In this document: positions 1-8,570 of the stretch, in pieces
How the letters are laid out: every line of letters begins with the position of its first letter
Numbering within the stretch: the first letter of the stretch is position 1
DNA from: JBJMHZ01 sp045807125
GTDB lineage: Bacteria > Actinomycetota > Actinomycetes > JAWWOL01
Assembly: GCA_045807125.1 (NCBI GenBank)
Contig: JBJMHZ010000028.1
Location: 73,170 to 137,169, forward strand
Direction of reading: 5' to 3'
DNA: 64,000 nucleotides
The notes under the pieces: model-generated
What the model was told of the DNA's origin: nothing
The model's database searches: none
What the model saw: the letters and a program-made list of their open reading frames with translations, nothing else
Position numbers and translations under genes: made by a program

Positions 1-72
1 CCCGACGATCAGCAGGCTCATGCAGCAGATGGCGAGCACGGCGACGCGCTGCCGGCGGGTCAGCTCAGCCAT
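1..72 (-). CDS. MFS transporter, N-terminal fragment (runs off left edge)
   Basis: An ATG at 72 (minus strand) opens a frame of 24 codons that continues beyond the window. The residues MAELTRRQRVAV followed by LAICCMSLLIVG form the basic N-terminus and first membrane helix typical of DHA2-type (EmrB/QacA-like) drug/proton antiporters, which usually continue with LDNTIVNVALP. Only this fragment is visible, so substrate and length are unknown. It is divergent from the sigma factor gene, and about 100 bp separates the two starts. Confidence 0.65.
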   Translation of the reverse strand, partial: MAELTRRQRVAVLAICCMSLLIVG

Positions 73-172
73 GCTTGCGAGCCTACGGCCACCGCCTGGC
101 GGGGTGCCTCCTCGCAGCTCGCCGGAACCTTCGGGCCACGAGGCGGGTCTTCACTCGTACGAGGGAGGTCCG

Positions 173-712
173 ATGGCCGCAAGCGGGCCCGAGCAAGGGT
201 TCGACGAGTTCGTCGCGAGCCGGTACGCCCGGCTGTGCCGAACGGCCTTCCTGCTCTGCGGCGACTGGGGGCACGCCGAGGACGCGGTGCAGGTCACGCT
301 GGTGAAGGTGCACGCCGCGGTGCGGCACGGGCGGGTCGACCACCTCGACGCCTACGTCAGGCGAGCGCTCGTCAACACCTGCTCCACCTGGTGGCGCAGC
401 CGGTGGCGCGGAGAGGTGCCGACCGGGCGCCTGCCCGAGGAGGCAGCGGGCGGAGGGTACGAGCAGGTCGAGCTTCGCGCTGCGCTCGTCGCCGCGCTCG
501 CCGGGCTGCCCGTGCAGCAGCGGACCGTCCTCGTCCTGCGCTACTTCGAGGAGCTGACCGAGGCGGAGACCGCCGAGGCGCTGCAGTGCTCGCTCGGCAC
601 GGTGAAGAGCCGTACAGCCCGCGCCCTCGCCCGGCTGCGCGAGCACGGCTTCCCCACCGACGCCGACGACCAGGGCGAACGGCTGACCGACCCCGCAGGA
701 GGCACGCGGTGA
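173..712 (+). CDS. SigE-family RNA polymerase sigma factor (ECF type)
   Basis: A 179-residue sigma factor. Region 2 spans about residues 10-75 (YARLCRTAFLLCGDWGHAED, then DAVQVTLVKV) and region 4 about 115-165 (LPVQQRTVLVLRYFEELTE, then LGTVKSRTARALARL, a helix-turn-helix). I chose the ATG at 173 because GAGGGAGG lies a few bases upstream and it gives the usual family length; a longer frame from position 20 has no support. Its stop overlaps the GTG of the next gene, so the two are translationally coupled. SigE-type factors normally respond to envelope or environmental stress and are often paired with a downstream membrane protein. Target promoters are unknown. Confidence 0.9.
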   Translation: MAASGPEQGFDEFVASRYARLCRTAFLLCGDWGHAEDAVQVTLVKVHAAVRHGRVDHLDAYVRRALVNTCSTWWRSRWRGEVPTGRLPEEAAGGGYEQVELRAALVAALAGLPVQQRTVLVLRYFEELTEAETAEALQCSLGTVKSRTARALARLREHGFPTDADDQGERLTDPAGGTR

Positions 713-1842
713 GCAACGACCTGCTGCGCCGGACGCTGACCGGACTCAGCTCCCGCGACGACTTCCCCGACCCCGTGACGGTGGTGCGCCGACGCATCCG
801 CCGGCGCCAGGCACGGGTGCGCGCGACCGCCGCCGCCGGCGCCCTCGTCCTGCTGACCGGCGGCACGCTCGCGCTGCAACGCATCGACGTCTCCGGCGAC
901 GACCACGTGACCACCGTGCCGACGGGGACGCCGTCGCCTGCCTCGAGCCCGGCCCCGAGCGGCCCGACCGTGCGCAGCCTGCCCGTCGACTTCCGCAAGG
1001 CGATCCGTCGGATCGTCACGTCGCACCCGTGGGGCCACGGACCGGGCGAGTGGGGGACGAGCGCGGGCGGCGAGGAGGCGCTGGTCGGGCCGAGCGACCT
1101 CCTGGCCGATGCCCACGGCCGGCTGTACGTCGTCGACGGCATCAACCGCCGCGTGCTCGCCTACGACGCCGGGACGGGCGCCCCGCTGCCCCAGTGGTCG
1201 ACGAGGATCCCCAGCGGCTACTACGGCGCCGCGGCCGTCGACCCGGTCACCGGCGACCTCTATGTCGCGAACCACGTCACCAGCGACAACGGCGCCGAGA
1301 TCGAGCGGATCTCGAACGGCCGGCTGGCCGCGCGCATCCCGGTCAACCTGAGCGGCGTGGGGGCCGGCACGCAGATCTTCGCGCACGACGGGACGGTCGA
1401 GGCCGAGGCGGGCGCCGCCGGCGACCGGCCGGCCCGCACCACGCTGGTCGCCCACAACGCCACCGTGGCCGACCCGGCGACCGACTGGATCGTGCCTTCG
1501 CTCGAGACGCCGGCCGTCCAGGTCGGCGACGGCCGGCTGACGGTCCAGTTCGGCGCGGCATCGAGCCTCCGGGTCGACTTCGGCGAGCCGGTGGACTCGG
1601 TCGCCGAGGAGCACGTGGCCTCGCCCGGGGTCGTCTGGATGCTCGTGGGCACGAGGTCGGCGCACCGCTGGATCGTGCGGGTGACCTCCGACGGCGCGAC
1701 GGCGATGGCGGTGGAGCGCGGCGCGCCGTTCGACAACGACGCCGGCCTGGCGGCGACCGCGGCAGGCGCGTACTTCCTGGCCGGCGACGATGCGCAGGGC
1801 TGGATCGCCGCGTACCGCTTCGGCGCGCCCCTGAAGCGGTGA
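709..1842 (+). CDS. Membrane-anchored beta-propeller-like protein coupled to the sigma factor
   Basis: A 377-residue protein whose GTG start overlaps the sigma factor stop (GTGA). The first ~38 residues are cytosolic and Arg-rich, one membrane helix follows (about 40-56), then a Ser/Pro/Thr linker (about 65-85) and an extracellular domain. That domain has repeats of the kind LLADAHGRLYVVDGINRRV and AAVDPVTGDLYVANH, which suggest NHL- or YncE-like propeller blades. The position is where SigE-type systems usually carry an anti-sigma or partner membrane protein. The short cytosolic N-terminus could bind the sigma factor, but no zinc-finger anti-sigma motif (HxxxCxxC) is present. Function is therefore inferred only from position and topology. 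Confidence 0.75.
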   Translation: MSNDLLRRTLTGLSSRDDFPDPVTVVRRRIRRRQARVRATAAAGALVLLTGGTLALQRIDVSGDDHVTTVPTGTPSPASSPAPSGPTVRSLPVDFRKAIRRIVTSHPWGHGPGEWGTSAGGEEALVGPSDLLADAHGRLYVVDGINRRVLAYDAGTGAPLPQWSTRIPSGYYGAAAVDPVTGDLYVANHVTSDNGAEIERISNGRLAARIPVNLSGVGAGTQIFAHDGTVEAEAGAAGDRPARTTLVAHNATVADPATDWIVPSLETPAVQVGDGRLTVQFGAASSLRVDFGEPVDSVAEEHVASPGVVWMLVGTRSAHRWIVRVTSDGATAMAVERGAPFDNDAGLAATAAGAYFLAGDDAQGWIAAYRFGAPLKR

Positions 1843-1848
1843 GCGGCG

Positions 1849-2679
1849 CTATGCCACCGCGGTCGCGACGTTGGCCGCACCGAGCGCGCGGATGACGCCG
1901 GCGCCGTCGGTGAGCGGCGCCGCGGCGGCGGCGACCGCGCCGACCAGCCGGTCGTAGCCCGCCTCGCCGAGCGCTGCCACGCCGGACGCGATCGGCGAGG
2001 GGGCGAGCGCGTGCGCCAGCTGGCCCGCGCCCTCCTCGAAGACCACCGGCAGCTCACGGCGGCGCACCTCGACCTCGCGCCAGCCGGCGGCGCGCAGCAC
2101 CCCGGCCAGCGCCTCGGCGTCGGGGAACCCGTACGGCCCGTTGCGGTAGGCCTCGGCCGCGTCGCCCCCCAGCACCTCGCGCACGCCGGAGGCGAGCGCC
2201 GCGAACGCCGGCGAGTCCTCCAGCGCGCTCCACACGACCACCGCCAGGCGACCGCCTGGGCGGGCCGCGCGGCGCAGCTCCGATGCGGCGGCGACCCGGT
2301 CGGGGACGAACTGGAGCGCCTGCTGGCAGGTCACCACGTCGAACTCGGCGGTGGGGACGGCGAGCGCGCCGGCCGGGCACTGCACGTACTCGATGGCGGC
2401 GGCGCCCTCGGCAGCCGGCTTGCTGCGGGCGATCGCGAGCATCGCCGCGCTGAGATCGGCGCCCACCACCCGGCCGGACGGGCCGACCCGCTGCGCCGCG
2501 AGCCGGGCCACCGTGCCGGGGCCGGTGCCGACGTCGAGCACCCGCTCGCCGATCGCAACGGCGGCCACGTCGAGCAGCAGGACGGCCCACGGATCGAACA
2601 TCCGCGGACGCATCACCTCGTCGTAGATCCGCATCGCGTCGCCGGACGCGAACTCGGCGCCCCACCGCAACCCAGCCAT
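1849..2679 (-). CDS. Class I SAM-dependent methyltransferase
   Basis: A 276-residue protein. The SAM-binding motif I is VLDVGTGPGTVARLA (about residues 47-61), an acidic residue closes strand 2 (VVGADLS) and motif IV-like FDVVTCQQALQFVPD follows, as in UbiE/COQ5-type methyltransferases. The ATG at 2679 begins MAGLRWGAEFASGD; the frame is open further upstream but without family-like sequence. It converges on the sigma-operon membrane protein with only 6 bp between the stops. The substrate cannot be told from sequence. Confidence 0.85.
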   Translation of the reverse strand: MAGLRWGAEFASGDAMRIYDEVMRPRMFDPWAVLLLDVAAVAIGERVLDVGTGPGTVARLAAQRVGPSGRVVGADLSAAMLAIARSKPAAEGAAAIEYVQCPAGALAVPTAEFDVVTCQQALQFVPDRVAAASELRRAARPGGRLAVVVWSALEDSPAFAALASGVREVLGGDAAEAYRNGPYGFPDAEALAGVLRAAGWREVEVRRRELPVVFEEGAGQLAHALAPSPIASGVAALGEAGYDRLVGAVAAAAAPLTDGAGVIRALGAANVATAVA

Positions 2680-2728
2680 GCGCGCATTGTGCCCGCCGCG
2701 CCGTGGACGGCGGTGCCGGCGCGCTGCA

Positions 2729-4045
2729 CTACGGCACCCGGTCGATGACCAGCGGCAGCAGGTCGCCGGCCGGTGCGACGCCCACGTCGATCGCACCCTC
2801 GAGCGCCTCGCGCGCCCTGGCGAACCGCTCCGGCTCGTCGGCCCGCAGCTCGAGCACCGGCTCGCCGGCCCGTACCTCGTCGCCGGGCTTCGCGAGGCAG
2901 ACCACGCCGGCGGTCGCCGAGACCGGGTCCTCCTTGCGCGCGCGCCCGGCACCGAGCCGCCAGGCGGCGACACCGACGGCCAGGGCGTCAAGGCGGCGCA
3001 GCACGCCATCGGCCGGCGCGGTCACCACCTCCCGGTGCGCCGCCTCGGGCAGCGGCGCGTCGGGGTCGCCGCCCTGCGCGCGCACCAGTGCCCGCCAGGC
3101 GCCCGCCGCCGAGCCGTCGTCGAGCTTCGCGGCCGGGTCGGCGTCGACGCCGGCGAGCGCGAGCATCTCCCTGGCGAGCGCGATCGTGACCTCCCGGACG
3201 TCGGCCGGGCCGCCGCCCTCCAGCACCTCGACCGCCTCGGCCACCTCGACGGCGTGCCCGCACGCCCGCCCCAGCGGGCGGTCCATGGCGGTGAGCAGGG
3301 CCGCGGTGCGAACGCCGTGCGCCTCGCCGAGCCCCACCATGGCCTCGGCCAGCGCGCGCGCCTCCGCGACGGTCGGCAGGAAGGCCCCTGAGCCGACCTT
3401 CACGTCGAGCACCAGCGACTCGGTGCCCTCGGCGATCTTCTTCGACATGATCGAGCTCGCGATGAGCGGCACGGACGCGACCGTGCCGGTGACGTCGCGC
3501 AGCGCGTACATCTTGCGGTCGACCGGCACCAGCCCGGGCCCGGCAGCCGCGATGACGCAGCCGACCTCGGCGAGGATCGACCGCATCTGCTCGGGCGACA
3601 GCGCCGAGCGGAAGCCGGGGATCGCCTCCATCTTGTCGAGCGTGCCACCGGTGTGCCCGAGACCGCGGCCGGACAGTTGCGGCATCGCGACGCCGCACGC
3701 CGCCATCAGCGGGGCCAGCACGAGCGACACCTTGTCGCCGACGCCGCCCGTCGAGTGCTTGTCGACCGTGGGGCGGCCGACGCCGGATAGGTCGAGGCGC
3801 TCGCCACTGGCGATCATCGCAGCCGCCCACGTGGCCAGCTCGTCGCTCGTCATGCCCTGGAAGACGACCGCCATCAGCAGCGCCGAGACCTGCTCGTCGG
3901 CCACCTGCCCGGCGTCGTACGCCTTGATGACCCACCGGATCTGCTCGTCGGTGAGCCGCTCGCCCCGCCGCTTGGCCCCGATCAGGTCGACGATGTCCAT
4001 CGCGTCCATCACCGCGTCCATCGCCGCGTCCATTCCAGCGGTCAC
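2729..4045 (-). CDS. deoA: Thymidine phosphorylase
   Basis: A 438-residue pyrimidine-nucleoside phosphorylase that cleaves thymidine, deoxyuridine or uridine with phosphate to the free base and (deoxy)ribose 1-phosphate. The signature VDKHSTGGVGDKVSL (phosphate and nucleoside binding), the glycine-rich LSGRGLGHTGGTLDK and DVKVGSGAF are all present. The GTG at 4045 is preceded by GGGAGGGCGGG and lies 3 bp after the cytidine deaminase stop. The first residues are repetitive (MDAAMDAVMDAMD), so a downstream ATG is an alternative. It is the last gene of the nucleoside operon and completes salvage: imported cytidine is deaminated, then phosphorolysed. Confidence 0.93.
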   Translation of the reverse strand: MTAGMDAAMDAVMDAMDIVDLIGAKRRGERLTDEQIRWVIKAYDAGQVADEQVSALLMAVVFQGMTSDELATWAAAMIASGERLDLSGVGRPTVDKHSTGGVGDKVSLVLAPLMAACGVAMPQLSGRGLGHTGGTLDKMEAIPGFRSALSPEQMRSILAEVGCVIAAAGPGLVPVDRKMYALRDVTGTVASVPLIASSIMSKKIAEGTESLVLDVKVGSGAFLPTVAEARALAEAMVGLGEAHGVRTAALLTAMDRPLGRACGHAVEVAEAVEVLEGGGPADVREVTIALAREMLALAGVDADPAAKLDDGSAAGAWRALVRAQGGDPDAPLPEAAHREVVTAPADGVLRRLDALAVGVAAWRLGAGRARKEDPVSATAGVVCLAKPGDEVRAGEPVLELRADEPERFARAREALEGAIDVGVAPAGDLLPLVIDRVP

Positions 4046-4048
4046 GGC

Positions 4049-4474
4049 CTACCCGCCCTCCCGGCGCGCGGCGATGTCGTCCGGGCCGAACGCCAGTGGC
4101 AGCAGGTCGGCCATCCGGTGCGGCTCGGCGCCCTCGCCAGCGTCGAGCAGGAGACCGCCGCCGCCGTGCTCGTGCAGCAGCTGCCGGCAGCGGCCGCACG
4201 GCGCGAGGAACTGCCCGTCGCCGGCCACCACGCTGACCGCGACCAGCCGGCCGCCGCCGGTCGAGCATAGGGCGCTCACCAGAGCGCACTCGGCGCACAG
4301 GCCGAGGCCGTACGACGCGTTCTCCACGTTGCAGCCGCTGATGACCCGGCCGTCGTCGACCAGCCCCGCCGCGCCGACATGCAGCCGGGAGTACGGCGCG
4401 TAGGCGCCCGCCGCCGCAGCGGTCGCCCGGTCGCGCAGTGCCGGCCAGTCGACGTCACCGCCGGCCGTCGTCAC
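4049..4474 (-). CDS. cdd: Cytidine deaminase
   Basis: A 141-residue homotetrameric-type zinc enzyme converting cytidine and deoxycytidine to uridine and deoxyuridine. The motif NVENASYGLGLCAECA supplies one zinc cysteine and the catalytic Glu, and PCGRCRQLL supplies the other two zinc cysteines. The GTG at 4474 overlaps the upstream permease stop (GTGA), so it is translationally coupled to the transporter. Length and motifs fit the family exactly. Confidence 0.95.
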   Translation of the reverse strand: MTTAGGDVDWPALRDRATAAAAGAYAPYSRLHVGAAGLVDDGRVISGCNVENASYGLGLCAECALVSALCSTGGGRLVAVSVVAGDGQFLAPCGRCRQLLHEHGGGGLLLDAGEGAEPHRMADLLPLAFGPDDIAARREGG

Positions 4475-5736
4475 CGGGCCTCCCCGCGCCGGTAGGGCAG
4501 CCCGTCCCAGGCCGGTGGCCGCAGCCGTTGCGCTGCCACCGCGAGCACGAGCAGCGTGGTGATGTGCGGCGTGAACGAGATGATCTCGGCCGGCAGCGCG
4601 TCGGTGGCGGCGTACCAGACGGCGAAGAAGATCGCGGCGGCCATGGCCAGCGCGCCGCCGGCCCACCGTCGGCGCAGCAGGTGACGCACGCCGACCAGGG
4701 CCAGCAGCAGCGCGACGAACAGCAGCAGCGCGTGCACCGCACCGCCGCTGCGCAGCTGGAGCGCGCTCGCGTAGCCGAACAGCCCCGACCCGGCGGCGAG
4801 GCCGCCAGGGCGCCAGTTGCCGAAGATGACGGCGGCAAGGCCGATGAAGCCACGCCCCGACGTCTGCCCCTCGCGGTAGATGGACGACGCGTCGAGCGAC
4901 AGGAACGCGCCGCCGAGGCCGGCGAGGGCTCCCGACGCGATGACCCCGATGTACTTCATCGAGTAGACCTTGACGCCCAGCGACTCGGCGGCGATCGGGT
5001 TCTCGCCGACCGACCGCATGCGAAGGCCCAGCCGGGTGCGCCAGAAGAAGACGAACGAGCCGACGAAGAGCCCGATGGTGACGAGCGTCAGCCACGACAC
5101 CCCGCTGGTGAACCCCCCGAGCAGCCCGGCGAGGTCCGAGACGAGGAACCAGTTCTGCTCGGCGACGTGGCGGAAGAACGTCGAGACGCCGGGGATCGTG
5201 AACTGGCCGATGCTCGTCGTGACGAACGGCGACTGCGTCGAGCCGCCGCCCTCGCTGCCGGCCCAGATCGCGCCGGAGAGGTAGCGCACGACGCCGGGCG
5301 CCAGGATGTTGATGGCGACGCCGGAGACGATGTGGTCGACGCCGAAGGTGACCGTCGCGACGGCGTGCAGCAGGCCGCCGAGCGCGCCGAAGCCGACGCC
5401 GACCAGGACGCCGGCCCACGCGTTGTGGAACTGAAGGGCGCCCCACGCCCCGCCCCAGGTACCGAAGATCATCATGCCTTCGAGGCCGATGTTGACGACG
5501 CCGGTGCGCTCCGACCACAGGCCGCCGAGGCCGGCCAGCGCGATGGGCACGGCGTATTCGACCATCGCCTGGAACGTCCCGACCGAGGTGACCTGACCGG
5601 CCCCGCTGACGCTGCGCGCGATCGAGGCGAGCACGAGCATGAGCAGCGCCAGCAACGTCCAGCGGGCCCAGGCCGGGTAGCTCGTCGCGGTCCGCCGGAA
5701 CTGTGGGACCACCGGCTGCTCGAGCGTCGTCGTCAT
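4471..5736 (-). CDS. Nucleoside ABC transporter, second permease subunit
   Basis: A 421-residue polytopic membrane protein of the BMP-type ABC permease family (YufQ/NupQ-like). It has many hydrophobic helices and conserved stretches such as ERTGVVNIGLEGMM, GVDHIVSGVAINILA and GLRMRSVGENPIAAESLGV, which include the EAA-like loop contacting the ATPase. The ATG at 5736 overlaps the stop of the first permease (ATGA) and its own stop overlaps cdd. Substrate is inferred as nucleosides from the adjoining cdd and deoA. Confidence 0.9.
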   Translation of the reverse strand: MTTTLEQPVVPQFRRTATSYPAWARWTLLALLMLVLASIARSVSGAGQVTSVGTFQAMVEYAVPIALAGLGGLWSERTGVVNIGLEGMMIFGTWGGAWGALQFHNAWAGVLVGVGFGALGGLLHAVATVTFGVDHIVSGVAINILAPGVVRYLSGAIWAGSEGGGSTQSPFVTTSIGQFTIPGVSTFFRHVAEQNWFLVSDLAGLLGGFTSGVSWLTLVTIGLFVGSFVFFWRTRLGLRMRSVGENPIAAESLGVKVYSMKYIGVIASGALAGLGGAFLSLDASSIYREGQTSGRGFIGLAAVIFGNWRPGGLAAGSGLFGYASALQLRSGGAVHALLLFVALLLALVGVRHLLRRRWAGGALAMAAAIFFAVWYAATDALPAEIISFTPHITTLLVLAVAAQRLRPPAWDGLPYRRGEAR

Positions 5737-6935
5737 GCCGTCGCCTCCACCCGCCGGTCCTCGGCGATGCGGCGGCTCACCGCCCGCTCGGCCTGGGCGA
5801 CCCGCGCCCTGCGCACGGTCTCGTAGGCGACCACCACGGACAGGACGATGATGCCCTGCATGATGGCCACGATCTCCTTGGGGATCTGGTTGAGGTCGAG
5901 CACGGCGGCGGCCGAGTCGAGGAAGCCGAACAGCAGCGCGCCGACCGTGATGCCGAGCGGTCCGTTGCGGCCGAGCAGCGCGACCGCGATGCCGAAGAAC
6001 GCCGGCCCAGCCGGGCCAGACGGCAGCGTGCTGTCGAAGAAGTACTGCTGGTTGAGGACGTACGGCAGGCCCACCAGGCCGGCGACGGCACCGCTCAGCA
6101 GCATCGTCTGGAGCACCATGCGCTTCGCGGGCACGCCGGCCGCCGCGGCGGCGAACGGGTTGAGCCCGCTGGCCCGCAGGTCGTAGCCGTAGCGGGTGCG
6201 GGCGAGGATGAACCAGTACGCGACGCCGATCACCGCGGCCACGATGATCATGCCGGGGATCGGGTTGGGCGAGGACGGGAAGAAGTTCGGGAAGCGCGCG
6301 CTCGCCGGCAGCTCCGGCGTGTGCTGGTTGTTGCCGCCGCCCGTGACGGTGAAGTGCTGGGTGAACAGGTAATCGGTCACGCCGTAGGCGACGTAGTTCA
6401 GCATGATGGTCGAGATGACCTCGGACACGCCTCTGCCCGTCTTGAACAGGCCCGCGATGCCTGCCCACGCGGCTCCGGTGCCCATCGCCACGAGCAGCAC
6501 CACGGTGAGCGCGATCGGCGCCGGCCAGCCGCCGAGCTGCGCGCCGAGCGTAGCCGCGAACAGCGCGGCGATGTACTGCTGGCCGTCGACGCCGATGTTG
6601 AACAGGTTCATCTGGAAGCCGATGGCGACGGCGATGCCGGCCAGGAACAGCGGCAGCGCGTACTGCACCGTCAGCCCGATCGCCTGCTGGGCCTGGCATC
6701 CGGTGGAGACGCCGAGGTCGGCGGGCACCTGGAGGCAGGTGCCGTAGCGGAGCATCGCCTGGTAGACGCTGGCCGGGTTGTAGCCGCTGGCCCGCAGCAC
6801 GACCGCCGCGATGACGAGCGCCAGGATCACGGCGGCGACCGGCGCGATCAGCCCTATCAGCCCGCGCACGGCGAGCGCCTTGGCCCGCGCCGCGACGCTC
6901 GGTCCGGCCGGCGCGACCGGGTCGGCGACGGTCAT
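5733..6935 (-). CDS. Nucleoside ABC transporter, first permease subunit
   Basis: A 400-residue permease (YufP/NupP-like). After a short cytosolic N-terminus it has a strong first helix (LIGLIAPVAAVILALVIAAV) and a series of further helices. FNIGVDGQQYIAALFAA and SEVISTIMLNYVAYGV are characteristic of sugar/nucleoside BMP-family permeases. Its ATG overlaps the ATPase stop (ATGA). It forms the membrane channel together with the neighbouring permease. Confidence 0.9.
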   Translation of the reverse strand: MTVADPVAPAGPSVAARAKALAVRGLIGLIAPVAAVILALVIAAVVLRASGYNPASVYQAMLRYGTCLQVPADLGVSTGCQAQQAIGLTVQYALPLFLAGIAVAIGFQMNLFNIGVDGQQYIAALFAATLGAQLGGWPAPIALTVVLLVAMGTGAAWAGIAGLFKTGRGVSEVISTIMLNYVAYGVTDYLFTQHFTVTGGGNNQHTPELPASARFPNFFPSSPNPIPGMIIVAAVIGVAYWFILARTRYGYDLRASGLNPFAAAAAGVPAKRMVLQTMLLSGAVAGLVGLPYVLNQQYFFDSTLPSGPAGPAFFGIAVALLGRNGPLGITVGALLFGFLDSAAAVLDLNQIPKEIVAIMQGIIVLSVVVAYETVRRARVAQAERAVSRRIAEDRRVEATA

Positions 6936-8482
6936 CGTGACTCGCCCTCCAGCGCCGCCCCGGTCATGTAGCTGCCCAGCTGCTCTGGCGTCGCCGTGCG
7001 CGGGTCGAGCTCGGCCACCAGCCGTCCCCGCAGGATGACGTGCAGCCTGTCGGACATGCCGATCAGCTCCTCGAGATCCGCCGAGATGAGCAGGACGGCG
7101 AGACCGCGCTCGCGCGCCTCCCGGACGTGCCGCCAGATCGCGGCCTGCGCGCCGACGTCGACGCCGCGGGTCGGGTGGGCCGCGATCAGCACGATCGGGT
7201 CGCCCTTCATCTCCCGGCCGACGATGAACTTCTGCTGGTTGCCGCCGGAGAGCGCGAACGCGGGTACATCGATGCCTGGCGTGCGCACGTCGTAGTCGGC
7301 CACGATCTCGGCCGCCTCGGTCCTGGCCCGGCGCCGGTCGAGCAGCAGGCCGCCCGCCTTCGTCAGCCGGCGCTGGTAGCCGAGCACGCGGTTCTGCCAG
7401 AGGCTCGCGGGCAGCAGCAGGCCGTGCCGGTGCCGGTCCTCGGGGATGTAGCCGACGCCCGCCTCCCGGCGCTCGTGGGTCGGCAGCCGGGTGACGTCGC
7501 GGTCGCCGAGCCGGATCGAGCCGCCGGTGAGCTGGCGCAGGCCGATGATGGCCTCGACCAGCTCGGCCTGGCCGTTGCCCTCGACGCCCGCGATGCCCAC
7601 GATCTCGCCGCGGTGCACGTCGAGGTCGATCGAGTCGAGCACGGGGCGCCCGTCGTCGACGAGCGTCGCGCCCTGCAACGACAGCGCGACGTCGGGGCTG
7701 GGCGGGGTCGAGGGCCGCTCGGGCTGCGGCAGCTCGCTGCCGACCATCAGCTCGGCGAGCTTGCGGGCCGTGACCTCGGACGGGCGGACGCTCGCGACGG
7801 TGGTGCCGCGCCGGACGACCGTGATGGAGTCGGCTACCGCGAGCACCTCGTCGAGCTTGTGCGAGATGAAGATGATGGTCACGCCCTCGCGCCGCAGCTC
7901 ACCGAGGTTGCGGAACAGCTCGGTGACCTCCTGCGGCACGAGCACGGCGGTGGGCTCGTCGAGGATGAGGATGCGCGCGCCACGGTAGAGCACCTTGAGG
8001 ATCTCGACCCGCTGCCGGTCGCCCACCCCGAGCCGCTCGACCAGCACGTCGGGGCGCACGCCGAGCCCGTACCGGTCCGAGATCTCCTGGATCCGCCGGT
8101 GAGCCTCGCCGAAGTCGAGCATGCCGACGTGCGCCGGCTCGTTGCCGAGCACGACGTTCTCCAGGACGGTCAGGTTGTCGGCGAGCATGAAGTGCTGGTG
8201 CACCATGCCGATGCCGGCGTCGATCGCGTCGCTCGGGGAGCGGAAGCGCACCTCCCGGCCCGCCACGGCGATGGACCCCTCGTCCGGCCGCAGCATGCCG
8301 TACAGGATCTTCATCAGCGTCGACTTGCCGGCGCCGTTCTCGCCGACGACGGCGTGCACCTCGCTCGGCAGGACGGTCAGGTTGACATCATGGTTGGCCA
8401 CGACGCCGGGGAACCGCTTGGTGATGCCGCGAAGCTCGACGGCCGGCGCATCCGACGCGCGGTCGGCCGCTCGCTCTGGCAC
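6932..8482 (-). CDS. Nucleoside ABC transporter ATP-binding protein (double ABC domain)
   Basis: A 516-residue ATPase with two ABC domains in tandem. Domain 1 has Walker A GENGAGKST (about residue 48) and Walker B ILILDEPTAVL. Domain 2 is degenerate at Walker A (GVEGNGQAEL) but keeps LSGGNQQK as its signature, as in RbsA/MglA/YufO-type ATPases. The GTG start at 8482 lacks a strong Shine-Dalgarno; AAGGAG lies about 25 bp upstream, so the start is the least certain part. An 88 bp gap separates it from the binding-protein gene. Confidence 0.9.
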   Translation of the reverse strand: MPERAADRASDAPAVELRGITKRFPGVVANHDVNLTVLPSEVHAVVGENGAGKSTLMKILYGMLRPDEGSIAVAGREVRFRSPSDAIDAGIGMVHQHFMLADNLTVLENVVLGNEPAHVGMLDFGEAHRRIQEISDRYGLGVRPDVLVERLGVGDRQRVEILKVLYRGARILILDEPTAVLVPQEVTELFRNLGELRREGVTIIFISHKLDEVLAVADSITVVRRGTTVASVRPSEVTARKLAELMVGSELPQPERPSTPPSPDVALSLQGATLVDDGRPVLDSIDLDVHRGEIVGIAGVEGNGQAELVEAIIGLRQLTGGSIRLGDRDVTRLPTHERREAGVGYIPEDRHRHGLLLPASLWQNRVLGYQRRLTKAGGLLLDRRRARTEAAEIVADYDVRTPGIDVPAFALSGGNQQKFIVGREMKGDPIVLIAAHPTRGVDVGAQAAIWRHVREARERGLAVLLISADLEELIGMSDRLHVILRGRLVAELDPRTATPEQLGSYMTGAALEGESR

Positions 8483-8570
8483 CTGCTCGCCGATGGCGCA
8501 CGCTCCTTCGCGTGGGTCGCCCGGTGCCGCCGGTGGCCCGCGGGAGCGCGCCCGCGGGCCACCGACCGGG

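Noticed and set aside
8480..8511. ATC start codon for the ABC ATPase, which is well placed after AAGGAG
   Set aside because: ATC initiation is extremely rare; the in-frame GTG four codons later is enough, although its ribosome-binding site is weak.
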